From the NCBI RefSeq assembly GCF_014651115.1, contig NZ_BMWG01000022.1, positions 1 through 64,000 on the forward strand: a stretch of DNA of 64,000 bases. The letters run 5' to 3'. Below are positions 44,856 through 52,999 of this stretch, in pieces. The notes beneath the pieces are model-generated. The model ran no database searches, had not been told where the DNA came from, and saw only the letters and a program-made list of their open reading frames with translations. Position numbers and translations under genes: made by a program. This stretch comes from Streptomyces inusitatus (GTDB lineage Bacteria; Actinomycetota; Actinomycetes; Streptomycetales; Streptomycetaceae). Each line of letters begins with the position of its first letter. Within the stretch, counting starts at the first letter, position 1.

Positions 44856-45773
44856 CTACGCCAGGGGCGACGGGCCACGGGGGGCCGGGCGGCCCGGGGC
44901 CCGGAGGAGTTCCACGGTCACATCGGCGGGATAGCCGGTGGTCGGCCCGGTGCGGCGGGCGAACTCCCGGACGCCGGCCAGCTGCTCGGGGCCGAAACGG
45001 AAGTCGAGGGTCCGGAAGTATCGCTCCAGCAGCTCCGCGTCGAAGGACTCCCAGCGCGCGGCCTGCTCGGCGACCTTGGCGACCTCTTCGAGGGAGAGGT
45101 CGCGCGAGCCGAGGAACGCCTCGTGCACCTCGTGGACGATGGCCTCCTCGCGGGCCAGATAGTCCTTGCGGGCCGCCCACACCGCGAAGACGAACGGCAG
45201 CCCGGTCCACTCCTTCCACAGCAGCCCCAGGTCATGGACCTCCAGCCCCAGCCGGGGGGCGTCGTGGAGCGAGGCGCGCAGCGCCACGTCGCCGATGAGG
45301 ACGGCCGCGTCGGCCTCCTGCATCATCACCCCGAGATCGGGCGGGCAGCCGAAGTAATCGGGGGCGACCCCATACCGCTCGGAGAGCAGCAACTGCGCCA
45401 GTCGTACGGAAGTGCGCGAAGTGGAACCGAGCGCTACGCGTGCGCCGTCGAGTTTCTCCAGAGGAAGCTGGGAGACGATCACGCAGGACATCACCGGACC
45501 GTCGCAGCCGACCGCCAGATCGGGAAAGGCGACGAGCTGGTCGGCATTGCGCAGAAATTCCACCAGAGTGATCGGCCCGATATCGAGGTCGCCCCGCACC
45601 AGCCGCTCGCTCAGCTTCTCGGGGGTGTCCTTGGACAGCTCCAGATCGAGAAGGGTTCCGGTGCGGGCCAGTCCCCAGTACAAGGGGAGACAGTTGAGGA
45701 ACTGGATATGGCCGACGCGCGGCCGGCTGCTGCGGCGGCGGTCGGTTGCTGTGCTTTCTCCAAGACTGTCCAC
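44856..45773 (-). CDS. mqnA: Chorismate dehydratase
   Basis: 305 residues, a periplasmic-binding-protein-like enzyme fold: V-G-H-I-Q-F-L-N-C-L-P-L-Y-W-G-L, D-I-G-P-I-T-L-V-E-F, and G-S-T-S-R-T-S-V-R-L-A. It converts chorismate to 3-enolpyruvylbenzoate, the first step of the futalosine route. Starts with GTG; a -10-like TAGCCT (45780-45785, minus strand) ends 6 bases before it, so the transcript may begin at the start codon. mqnC begins 62 bases downstream. Confidence 0.95.
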   Translation of the reverse strand: MDSLGESTATDRRRSSRPRVGHIQFLNCLPLYWGLARTGTLLDLELSKDTPEKLSERLVRGDLDIGPITLVEFLRNADQLVAFPDLAVGCDGPVMSCVIVSQLPLEKLDGARVALGSTSRTSVRLAQLLLSERYGVAPDYFGCPPDLGVMMQEADAAVLIGDVALRASLHDAPRLGLEVHDLGLLWKEWTGLPFVFAVWAARKDYLAREEAIVHEVHEAFLGSRDLSLEEVAKVAEQAARWESFDAELLERYFRTLDFRFGPEQLAGVREFARRTGPTTGYPADVTVELLRAPGRPAPRGPSPLA

Positions 45774-46189
45774 AAAGCGAGGCTAGACCTCTTCCGGCGC
45801 CATGGAGCCGTGGGGGGCGCACGCGGGTCGCACCGCCCCACGCCGCCGTCGGCGCGCGCCCCCGGCCGACGGCCGCCCGGCGCTCCCCGCGCCCGGCCCC
45901 GGAGACGACCGCACCCCCTGCGAGCTGCGGTTGGGCCGATTCACTCCCCTCGCGGCGGACCGGCGGGCGACCGGCGCGTCAGCGCGCCCCCGGGCGCTTC
46001 AAGCGTCCGAGTGAAGTGATCTTTGCCTCTACCGCTGCCAACACAGTGCGTGCTAGGCTCGACGCAAGTTGCAGTTTGGTTTCCCTTGCAGTACAGAGCC
46101 TGCGGAGCATGTGACCCGCAGGCTTTTGTAGTTTTCAGACTTGTTTGCAGGTTCTGGAGCAGGGCAACCCTTTGGCCCAAGGAGGGCTT
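45774..46189. promoter_or_regulatory. Divergent region between mqnA and the cold-shock gene
   Basis: 416 bases without a gene. Near 45780 lies a -10-like element for mqnA; TAGGCT at 46054-46059 is a -10 candidate for the cold-shock gene, without a good -35. This gives the cold-shock mRNA a leader of roughly 120 bases that contains the hairpin listed separately. The GC-rich middle (45,820-45,960) shows nothing else. Confidence 0.45.
46097..46132 (+). promoter_or_regulatory. Attenuator-like hairpin with U tracts in the cold-shock leader
   Basis: 9-base stem AGCCTGCGG / CCGCAGGCT (46097-46105 with 46116-46124), 10-base loop, followed at once by TTTTGTAGTTTT. This is a textbook intrinsic-terminator layout, rare in Streptomyces, and it sits in the leader upstream of the ribosome binding site, not after a gene. 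Confidence 0.6.
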
Positions 46190-46393
46190 ATGGCTACCGG
46201 AACCGTCAAGTGGTTCAACGCTGAAAAGGGCTTCGGCTTCATCGCCCAGGACGGCGGCGGCCCGGATGTCTTCGTCCACTACTCCGCGATCAACGCGTCT
46301 GGTTTCCGCTCGCTTGAGGAGAACCAGGTCGTGAACTTCGACGTCACTCAGGGTCCGAAGGGCCCGCAGGCGGAGAACGTCACCCCGGCCTAG
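46190..46393 (+). CDS. Cold-shock protein (CspA family)
   Basis: 67 residues, GGAGGG before the ATG. RNP1 K-G-F-G-F-I (13-18) and RNP2 V-F-V-H-Y (27-31) on a five-stranded OB fold; binds single-stranded RNA/DNA and melts mRNA structure. The long structured leader is in keeping with post-transcriptional or attenuation control known for csp genes. Ended by a hairpin. Confidence 0.97.
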   Translation: MATGTVKWFNAEKGFGFIAQDGGGPDVFVHYSAINASGFRSLEENQVVNFDVTQGPKGPQAENVTPA

Positions 46394-46434
46394 TCAGCCA
46401 GGGTCGGCGATCGCGCACGACTAGCAGTACCCAA

Positions 46435-46465
46435 GGAGCCCCGGCCTTTCCAGGACCGGGGCTCC
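46435..46465 (+). terminator. Terminator of the cold-shock gene
   Basis: 10-base stem GGAGCCCCGG / CCGGGGCTCC, 11-base loop, followed by TGCCTTTCTCC. Confidence 0.75.
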
Positions 46466-46529
46466 TGCCTTTCTCCATTACCCCTGGCATTACCCCCGCG
46501 TGATCAGTCCGGGCGGCCGGTACGGACGA

Positions 46530-47885
46530 TCAGTCCGGGCGGCCCGGGAGCGGCGGCAGCGGTGCCTCGTACAGCCAGCGGGTGAAGAGCCCGGCCGGTG
46601 ATCGCTCGCAGAGCCGCTCCGCCATCGCGGTGAAACCCTCCGTCGTCACCACCCCGTGCCGGTGGACGCCCGTCCACTCCCTCAGCAGGGCTGTGAACGC
46701 CTGGTGGCCGATCTCCGTGCGCAGCGCGTGCAGGGTGAGCGCGCCCCGCTCGTACACCCGGTCGTCGAAGAGCCGGCGCTGCCCCGGGTCGGCGATCAGG
46801 ATGTCCTGCGGCATCAGCGTGAGCCGGGCGTGGGACCTGCTCGCCATCACCGCCGCCGAAGGGCCGCCGGAGGCCTCGGACCAGAGCCACTCGGCGTATT
46901 TGGCGAAGCCCTCGTTGAGCCAGATGTGCCGCCAGTCGGCGACGGTCAGACTGTTGCCGAACCACTGGTGGGCCAGCTCGTGCGCGATCAGCCGCTCGCT
47001 GCCGCGCCGCCCGTCCACATGGTTGGCCCCGAAGACCGACAGCCCCTGGGCCTCCACCGGGACGTCCAGTTCCTCGTCCACCACCACGACGCCGTACTCC
47101 TCGAAGGGGTAGGGGCCGAAGAGTTCCTGGAAGAGGGTCATCATCTGCGGCTGCCGGGCGAAGTCGTGCTCGAACCGGCCGCCGGTCAGCGCCCTCGGCA
47201 CGGCGGCGGGCTGCGGGACCACGGCGGGACCGGAAGACCCCGAGGGGCCCGTGCCCGGGACCTCGACCAGCTCGTACGGGCCGATCTGCACGGTTGCCAG
47301 ATACGTGGCCATCGGCGCGGGCTGCTCGTACACCCAGGTCGTCGTGGAAGCGCCGACCGAACGGGAGATCAGCACCCCGTTGGCGATCACGGCGTACGGG
47401 GAGGGCGCGGTCACCGCGATCCGGTAGGCGGCCTTGTCGTCGGGGCGGTCGTTGCAGGGGAACCAGGAGCGCGCGCCGTGCGGCTGGGAGGCGACCAGCG
47501 CGCCCTCCTCCAGCTGCTCCCAGCCCAGCTCGCCCCAGTCGGGGGTGCGGACGGGGTGCGGTACCCCGCTGTAGCGGACCTCGACGGTGAAGGGCTCACC
47601 GGGCATCGGCGGCCGGGCAGGCCGGATGCGGAGGCGGTCCCCGCGATGGGTGTACCGGGCCGGCCTGCGGCCGTCGACCAGCACCTTGCTCAAGCGGAAC
47701 TGCCCGAGGTCGAGCACGATCTCGGTGAGCGGCCCCGTGCCGGGGCCCTGGGAAGGACCGGCGACCGCGCTGACCGTGGCCCGCCCGGAGAGCCGGCCGG
47801 TGTGCGGGAGATAGTCCAGCTCCAGGTCGTACGCGGTGACGCGGTAGCGGTCGTCGCCGTGCAGCGGGAAGTACGAATCCGTCAC
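46530..47885 (-). CDS. M1-family zinc aminopeptidase beside the Pls-type synthetase
   Basis: 451 residues, no signal peptide, so cytoplasmic. Zinc site H-E-L-A-H (302-306) with the third ligand Glu325 in W-L-N-E-G-F-A. The usual G-x-M-E-N exopeptidase motif is replaced by V-E-A-Q-G-L (277-282), as in several actinobacterial M1 enzymes. Shorter than the ~850-residue PepN type: beta-sandwich and catalytic domains only. Its start lies 13 bases after the stop of the Pls/PosA-type NRPS gene, so the two are probably one operon; it may trim the polymer or release amino acids from it. A 17-base direct repeat spans its stop (46502 and 46528). Confidence 0.9.
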   Translation of the reverse strand: MTDSYFPLHGDDRYRVTAYDLELDYLPHTGRLSGRATVSAVAGPSQGPGTGPLTEIVLDLGQFRLSKVLVDGRRPARYTHRGDRLRIRPARPPMPGEPFTVEVRYSGVPHPVRTPDWGELGWEQLEEGALVASQPHGARSWFPCNDRPDDKAAYRIAVTAPSPYAVIANGVLISRSVGASTTTWVYEQPAPMATYLATVQIGPYELVEVPGTGPSGSSGPAVVPQPAAVPRALTGGRFEHDFARQPQMMTLFQELFGPYPFEEYGVVVVDEELDVPVEAQGLSVFGANHVDGRRGSERLIAHELAHQWFGNSLTVADWRHIWLNEGFAKYAEWLWSEASGGPSAAVMASRSHARLTLMPQDILIADPGQRRLFDDRVYERGALTLHALRTEIGHQAFTALLREWTGVHRHGVVTTEGFTAMAERLCERSPAGLFTRWLYEAPLPPLPGRPD

Positions 47886-47898
47886 TTGGGCCCTTCGT

Positions 47899-50800
47899 TC
47901 ACTTCGTGAGGCGCGGCCTTCTGGGGGCCTTCGCCCGCTTCCGGGCGCGCGACGGCTTCCAGGCGGCGATCGGATTGCCCAGCCAGCGGGTGCCGGCGGG
48001 CACCCGCTCCCCGCGCATCACCAGCGACGCGGGGCCGACCACGGCCCGGTCGCCGATCACCGCCCCGGGCAGCGCGATGCCGTGCGGGCCGAGCGTGGCA
48101 CCCGCCCCGATCCGGACATTGTCCATGCGCATGATCCGGTCATGGAAGAGGTGTGTCTGCACCACACAGCCCCGGCCGATGCTCGCGCCCTCCCCCACGG
48201 TGGCCAGATCGGCTTCCGGGAGCCAGTACGTCTCGCACCACACGCCCCGGCCGATGCGGGCCCCGAGCCCGCGCAGCCACAGGCTCATCAGCGGGGTGCC
48301 GCCGACCGAGCCCACCAGCCAGGGGACCGCGAGGACCTCGACAAAGGTGTCCGCCAGCTCATTGCGCCAGACGAAGGCCGACCACAGCGGATGCTCGACC
48401 GCCCGGAATCTGCCCACCAGCAGCCATTTCGCCGCCAGCGCGAGGAGTGCGGCCAGCGCGCCCGCCGCCAGCAGCAGCGCCCCGCCGAGCAGGACGGCCA
48501 GGGGGTGGCCGAGGTGCTCGGCGAGCGTGCCGAAGGCGATGACCGCGAGGAGCGCGAGCATCGCGGAGCAGATCACCGGAACGATTCTGCACAGCTCCAC
48601 GGCGGCCCTGGCCCACTTCAGCCGGGCCGGCGGGGCGAAGGTACGGCTCTGGTCGCCCTTCTCGGCGGCCCTGGGCAGCTTCATCGGCGGCATCCCCAGC
48701 CAGGAGCTGCCCGCCTTCGCCCCCTTGGGCGTGGACGACAGCACCCCCACCAGCCCCCGCTTGGGCACCCGGCGACCGGCGGCCGTCATGCCCGAATTGC
48801 CGAGGAAGGCGCGTTTGCCGACCCGGGCCGCCGCGATCCGGAGCCGTCCGCCGCCCAGCTCGTACGAGGCCACCATCGTGTCGTCGGCGAGGAACGCGCC
48901 GTCGCCGACCGTGGTCATGGAAGGCACCGCGAGCACGGTGGACGCCTCCACGCCCCGGCCCACCTTCATGCCGAGCGCCCGCAGCCACACGGGGGTGGCG
49001 AGGGACGCGTACAGCGGGAAGAGCTGTACCCGCGCCATGTCCATCAGTCGCTCGGTCGTCCAGGCCTGCCAGGCGATCCGGCTGTGGACGGGGTGGCTGC
49101 CCTCGCGCAGCCCGGCGCTCAGCGCACGTACCCCCGCGAGGATCAGCAGGGCGTACGCGGCGAGCGCGGCCAGGGTCGCCAGGGGGACGGCGGCGAGCGG
49201 GGCGGCGGAAGCCCGGAGGATCAGCAGCGCCGGGAGGGCGGCGAGCGCGGGGAGCAGACCGAGGAGGAGCGAGGTCAGCGCGTAGACGGCGGTCCAGCGC
49301 GGGCGGCGCGCGGGGCGCGGGCCGACGGGCGGGCGGGCCTTGCCGTCGCGGGTCGCGGGCGCGCCGGACCAGCGCTCACCGGCGGGCACCGCCCCGGTGA
49401 CGCCGGAGCCGGGCGCGATCTCGGAGCGCTTGCCGATCCGCGCGCCGGGGAAGAGGGTGCTGCGCGCGCCGACGGTGGCGTCCGCGCCGACGCGCACCGG
49501 GCCGATGTGGAGGAGATCGCCGTCCAGCCAGTGGCCGGAGAGATCCACCTCGGGCTCGACGGCCGCGCCCCGGCCGAGCCGGAGCAGCCCGGTGACGGGC
49601 GGCAGGGAGTGCAGGTCGGCGTCGTCGCCGACGCGTACGCCCAGGGCCCGGGCGTAGTACGTCAGCCAGGAGCCCGCGAGGCCGGTCGCGCCGCTCAGCT
49701 CGGCGAGCCGCTCGGCGGTCCACAGCCGCAGATGGACGGAGCCGCCGCGCGGATGGGTGCCGGGGCGCACCCCTCTCAGCAGCAGCCGCGCGCCGCCCGC
49801 CGCGATGGCGATCTTGCCCGGCGGGCTGATGACGAGCAGCCACCCCAGCCCGATCCACCACCAGGAGACGGCGGGCCCGGCGAGTGCCAGCACATTGTTG
49901 ACGGCGGCGGCGACCACGCTCCACCGCAGCCCGGCGACGGTGAGCAGCGGGAGCATCAGTGCGAGCTGGGCCAGTTGCGCCCGGCGGGGTACGGGGCTCA
50001 CCCGGCGGGCCGGGCGGGCGTCGGCCGGACCGGGTCCCGGGCCGGAGTCCAGGGTGCGGGCGAGCGCGCCGAGGGTGGGGTGCTGGTAGATGTCGCCGAC
50101 GGATCCGGTGGCGTACCGCTCGCGGATCCGGGAGACGAGCTGGGCGGCGGCGAGGCTGCCGCCGCCGCTGGCGAAGAAGTCGGCGTCGGGGCCGGTGACC
50201 TCGGCCCCGAGGAGTTCGGCCCACTGGCCCGCGAGCCAGGCCTCGGTCTCGGTGAGGCGCTCGGTCTCCGGCACGGTCACGGTCGCGGCGGGCAGCGGCC
50301 AGGGGAGGGCGTCCCGGTCGACCTTTCCCGAGGTGCGGGTCGGCAGCTCGCCGACGGCGGCGAGCCTCGGCACCAGCGCGGCGGGCAGCTCGCCGCGCAG
50401 CAGCTCCCGCGCCCGCTCCAGGTCGAAGACCGGTTCGGAGTGCTCGGGACTCTCGGGGACGACATAGCCGATGAGGAGCTGGTGGCCCGCCGGGGTGGTG
50501 CGGACGGCGGCGGCGGCGCCCGCGACACCGGGGAGGGACTGGAGCGCGGCGTCGACCTCGCCGAGTTCGACGCGGCGTCCGCCCAGTTTGATCTGCTCGT
50601 CCGCGCGGCCCAGGAAGACCAGCCCCGCCGGGTCGGCGCGGACCAGATCGCCGCTGCGGTAGGCGCGGGGCCAGCCGAGGGCGGGCAGCGGGGCGTACTT
50701 CTCGGCGTCCTTGTCCGGGTCGAGATAGCGGGCGAGGCCCACTCCCCCGATGACCAGCTCGCCGCTCTCGCCCAGCGGGGCGATCTCGCCCCGGGCGTTC

Positions 50801-51843
50801 ACGACCGCCAGCTCCCAGCCGTCGAGCGGCAGCCCGATCCGCACCGGGCCCTCGCCGGTGAGCCGGGCGGCGCAGGCGACGACGGTGGCCTCGGTGGGGC
50901 CGTAGGTGTTCCAGACCTCGCGGCCGGGGACGGCGGTGCGCTCGGCCAGCTCCGGCGGGCAGGCCTCACCGCCGAAGATCAGCAGCCGTACGCCGGTCAG
51001 CGCGTCGGCGGGCCAGAGCGCGGCCAGGGTGGGGACGGTGGACACGGCGGTGACCCGCTGCTCGACCAGCCAGGGGCCGAGGTCGAGCCCGGTCCGCACC
51101 AGTGAGCGCGGGGCGGGCACCAGGGCGGCCCCGTGCCGCCAGGCGAGCCACATCTCCTCGCAGGAGGCGTCGAAGGCGACCGAGAGCCCGGCGAGCACCC
51201 GGTCCCCGGGGCCGAGCGGGTCCCGGCGGAGGAAGAGACGCGCCTCGGCGTCCACGAAGGCCGCCGCCGCGCGATGGGTGACGGCGACGCCCTTGGGCTT
51301 TCCGGTGGAGCCGGAGGTGAAGATCACCCAGGCGTCGTCCTCGGGGCCAGGTCTGGCCTCCGGCCGGGGCAGGGGGTCGGCCTCCGGCCGGGGCTCCGGG
51401 GGGAGTCCCCCCTCCCGGAGGGCGAGAGCGCGGCCCTCGCTCAGGACCGCGCGGACGGCGGCCTCGGTGAAGACCAGCTCGGCCCGCTCCTCGGGGTCTT
51501 CCGCGTCGACCGGGACGTAGGCCGCGCCCGCCGCGAGGACGCCGAGGATCGAGACGTACAGATCGGCCGTCCCGGACGGCACCCGCACCCCGACCCGGTC
51601 GCCCGGGCCGATGCCCGCGCCGGTCAGCCGAGCCCGTACCGTCTCGACCTCGGCGGCGAGGGCGCGGTAGGTGAGCGGGGTGACGCCGTCGTCGAGGGCG
51701 AGGGCGTCCGGCTCGCGGCGGGTGGTCTCGTCCAGGATGTCGACGAGGGTCCGGGCCGGGGCCGCGCGGCCGGCGGTGAAGAGGGCGGGGGCGGCGGGCG
51801 GGCCGGCTTCGAGCAGGGCCCGGCCGTCCGGGGAGAAGGTCAT
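47899..51843 (-). CDS. Pls/PosA-family nonribosomal peptide synthetase (poly-amino-acid synthetase type)
   Basis: 1314 residues, close to the 1319 recalled for epsilon-poly-L-lysine synthetase. Adenylation domain (~30-510) with F-T-S-G-S-T-G-K-P-K-G (175-185), Y-G-P-T-E and the final Lys507; carrier domain with phosphopantetheine Ser563 in F-A-S-G-G-G-S-L. Then comes the Pls-specific half: about six membrane helices around three soluble hexapeptide-repeat-like domains, which in Pls join monomers. There is no condensation or thioesterase domain. My alignment to GrsA gives pocket residues D-A-E-S-I-G-T-V-V-K; the Glu fits a basic substrate and the code resembles lysine codes I recall. Product unknown. 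The upstream stretch to 52118 holds its promoter. Confidence 0.88.
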   Translation of the reverse strand: MTFSPDGRALLEAGPPAAPALFTAGRAAPARTLVDILDETTRREPDALALDDGVTPLTYRALAAEVETVRARLTGAGIGPGDRVGVRVPSGTADLYVSILGVLAAGAAYVPVDAEDPEERAELVFTEAAVRAVLSEGRALALREGGLPPEPRPEADPLPRPEARPGPEDDAWVIFTSGSTGKPKGVAVTHRAAAAFVDAEARLFLRRDPLGPGDRVLAGLSVAFDASCEEMWLAWRHGAALVPAPRSLVRTGLDLGPWLVEQRVTAVSTVPTLAALWPADALTGVRLLIFGGEACPPELAERTAVPGREVWNTYGPTEATVVACAARLTGEGPVRIGLPLDGWELAVVNARGEIAPLGESGELVIGGVGLARYLDPDKDAEKYAPLPALGWPRAYRSGDLVRADPAGLVFLGRADEQIKLGGRRVELGEVDAALQSLPGVAGAAAAVRTTPAGHQLLIGYVVPESPEHSEPVFDLERARELLRGELPAALVPRLAAVGELPTRTSGKVDRDALPWPLPAATVTVPETERLTETEAWLAGQWAELLGAEVTGPDADFFASGGGSLAAAQLVSRIRERYATGSVGDIYQHPTLGALARTLDSGPGPGPADARPARRVSPVPRRAQLAQLALMLPLLTVAGLRWSVVAAAVNNVLALAGPAVSWWWIGLGWLLVISPPGKIAIAAGGARLLLRGVRPGTHPRGGSVHLRLWTAERLAELSGATGLAGSWLTYYARALGVRVGDDADLHSLPPVTGLLRLGRGAAVEPEVDLSGHWLDGDLLHIGPVRVGADATVGARSTLFPGARIGKRSEIAPGSGVTGAVPAGERWSGAPATRDGKARPPVGPRPARRPRWTAVYALTSLLLGLLPALAALPALLILRASAAPLAAVPLATLAALAAYALLILAGVRALSAGLREGSHPVHSRIAWQAWTTERLMDMARVQLFPLYASLATPVWLRALGMKVGRGVEASTVLAVPSMTTVGDGAFLADDTMVASYELGGGRLRIAAARVGKRAFLGNSGMTAAGRRVPKRGLVGVLSSTPKGAKAGSSWLGMPPMKLPRAAEKGDQSRTFAPPARLKWARAAVELCRIVPVICSAMLALLAVIAFGTLAEHLGHPLAVLLGGALLLAAGALAALLALAAKWLLVGRFRAVEHPLWSAFVWRNELADTFVEVLAVPWLVGSVGGTPLMSLWLRGLGARIGRGVWCETYWLPEADLATVGEGASIGRGCVVQTHLFHDRIMRMDNVRIGAGATLGPHGIALPGAVIGDRAVVGPASLVMRGERVPAGTRWLGNPIAAWKPSRARKRAKAPRRPRLTK

Positions 51844-52194
51844 CCGGCGAGCCCTCCGCCGGTCCGGGTCGGCGCGGCTCTTCGAGGGGGGCTCGTGCGC
51901 ATCTCTCACTCTCCATCTGTCGTCGGGGTACCCCCGGGCCGCCGGGCCCGGGGGGAGAGTGCGCTGCGATCCCGTCCCGCGCACGGCAAACGGGGAGTTT
52001 ATCCAGTGATGACCCGACTCGCCTGTTCTGTGAATTCAGGCACCCGGCCGGCGGTGCGCACCCCGGCGCCCCCGCGGACCGTCATCGGCGCAGCTCACGG
52101 CGGGGAGCCGGGCCAGCAGGAAGGGCCCCGGCGCATCCCGCGCCGGGGCCCTTCCCTGTGGGGAACCCCACCCCGGGGTCACCGGCAGGACGGG
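51844..52194 (-). promoter_or_regulatory. Upstream region of the NRPS gene
   Basis: 351 bases without a gene. It holds the terminator of the TetR gene (52119-52155) and the promoter region of the NRPS gene. 51990-52040 is AT-richer and the likeliest promoter position; no clear hexamer pair or operator is visible. Confidence 0.4.
52119..52155 (-). terminator. Terminator of the TetR gene
   Basis: 16-base perfect stem GGAAGGGCCCCGGCGC / GCGCCGGGGCCCTTCC with loop ATCCC, 39 bases after the stop; it separates TetR from the NRPS transcript. Confidence 0.8.
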
Positions 52195-52854
52195 TCAGCG
52201 GGCGGTCCAGCGCTCGCCCCGGAGCAGCTCGCCCAGCCCCACCCATGCGAAGTTCATCAGGGTCGCCGCCGCGTCCCGCGCCGAGACCGTGCCGTCCTCG
52301 TGCCGCCAGCCGGCGAGCGACTCCGCCGCCCCCACCAGCGCCTGGGCCAGCCCGGTCATGTCCCGCGCGGCCAGCTCAGGGGTCCGCCCGGTGCCCGCCT
52401 CGCGGGCCGCCGCGCCGATCAGGGAGGCCACCCGGGCGACCATCTCGTCCCGCATCGCGGCCACCTCCAGCGCGAAGGGCTCCCCGTGGGTGCGCGCCTG
52501 CCGGTGCAGCACCGCCCAGCCGTCCGGGTTCTCGGCCGTGTGGGTGAAGAAGGCGGTGAGCCCGGCCCAGAGCTGCCGGTCGGCGGGGAGCCGGGGGTCG
52601 ACCGAGTCCCGCACCGAGGCGGCGAGGGCCCGCGCCTCACGCCGTACACAGGCGGTGAACAGCTCTTCCTTGGAGTTCAGATAGAGGTAGACCAGTGGCT
52701 TGGAAACGCCCGCGAGCCCGGCGATCTCCTCCATCGAGGCGACCCGGTAGCCGCGCCGCCCGAAGGTGTGCACGGCGGCGTCCATCATCTGCCGCTCCCG
52801 GACGGCCCGTGGCAGCCGTGTGCCCCGTGCGCCTCCGCCTCTCCCAGCGCTCAT
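52195..52854 (-). CDS. TetR/AcrR-family regulator
   Basis: 219 residues from the ATG at 52854. N-terminal TetR DNA-binding domain (~18-64): R-Q-M-M-D-A-A-V-H-T-F-G-R-R-G-Y ... I-A-G-L-A-G-V-S-K-P-L-V-Y-L-Y-L-N-S-K-E-E-L-F. The ligand domain is the generic helical bundle. It lies between the NRPS and symporter genes on the same strand, each separated by terminators, so it could regulate either or neither. Ligand unknown. Confidence 0.92.
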   Translation of the reverse strand: MSAGRGGGARGTRLPRAVRERQMMDAAVHTFGRRGYRVASMEEIAGLAGVSKPLVYLYLNSKEELFTACVRREARALAASVRDSVDPRLPADRQLWAGLTAFFTHTAENPDGWAVLHRQARTHGEPFALEVAAMRDEMVARVASLIGAAAREAGTGRTPELAARDMTGLAQALVGAAESLAGWRHEDGTVSARDAAATLMNFAWVGLGELLRGERWTAR

Positions 52855-52934
52855 GCTCCGAAACTCCCCCTCGCCCCGTACCACACCCCTGCCGCGCGGT
52901 AAGCCTACGGCCAGCGCAAACCGGCCGGAACGAG

Positions 52935-52983
52935 CCGGACCCCGCGCTCCCCGGGTACGGAACACGGGGTGCGCGGGGTCCGG
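52935..52983 (-). terminator. Terminator of the symporter gene
   Basis: 13-base stem CCGGACCCCGCGC / GCGCGGGGTCCGG enclosing a second 5-base stem (CCCCG/CGGGG), 16 bases past the stop. Confidence 0.75.
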
Positions 52984-52999
52984 CGGACCGGCCGGAACG

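Noticed and set aside
46023..46059. TTGCCT (46023-46028) as the -35 of the cold-shock gene
   Set aside because: The spacing of 25 bases to TAGGCT is too long for a standard promoter; only the -10 candidate is kept.
48082..51105. 1007-residue plus-strand frame opposite the NRPS gene
   Set aside because: Low-complexity Gly/Arg/Gln translation without motifs; it mirrors the codon bias of the NRPS gene.
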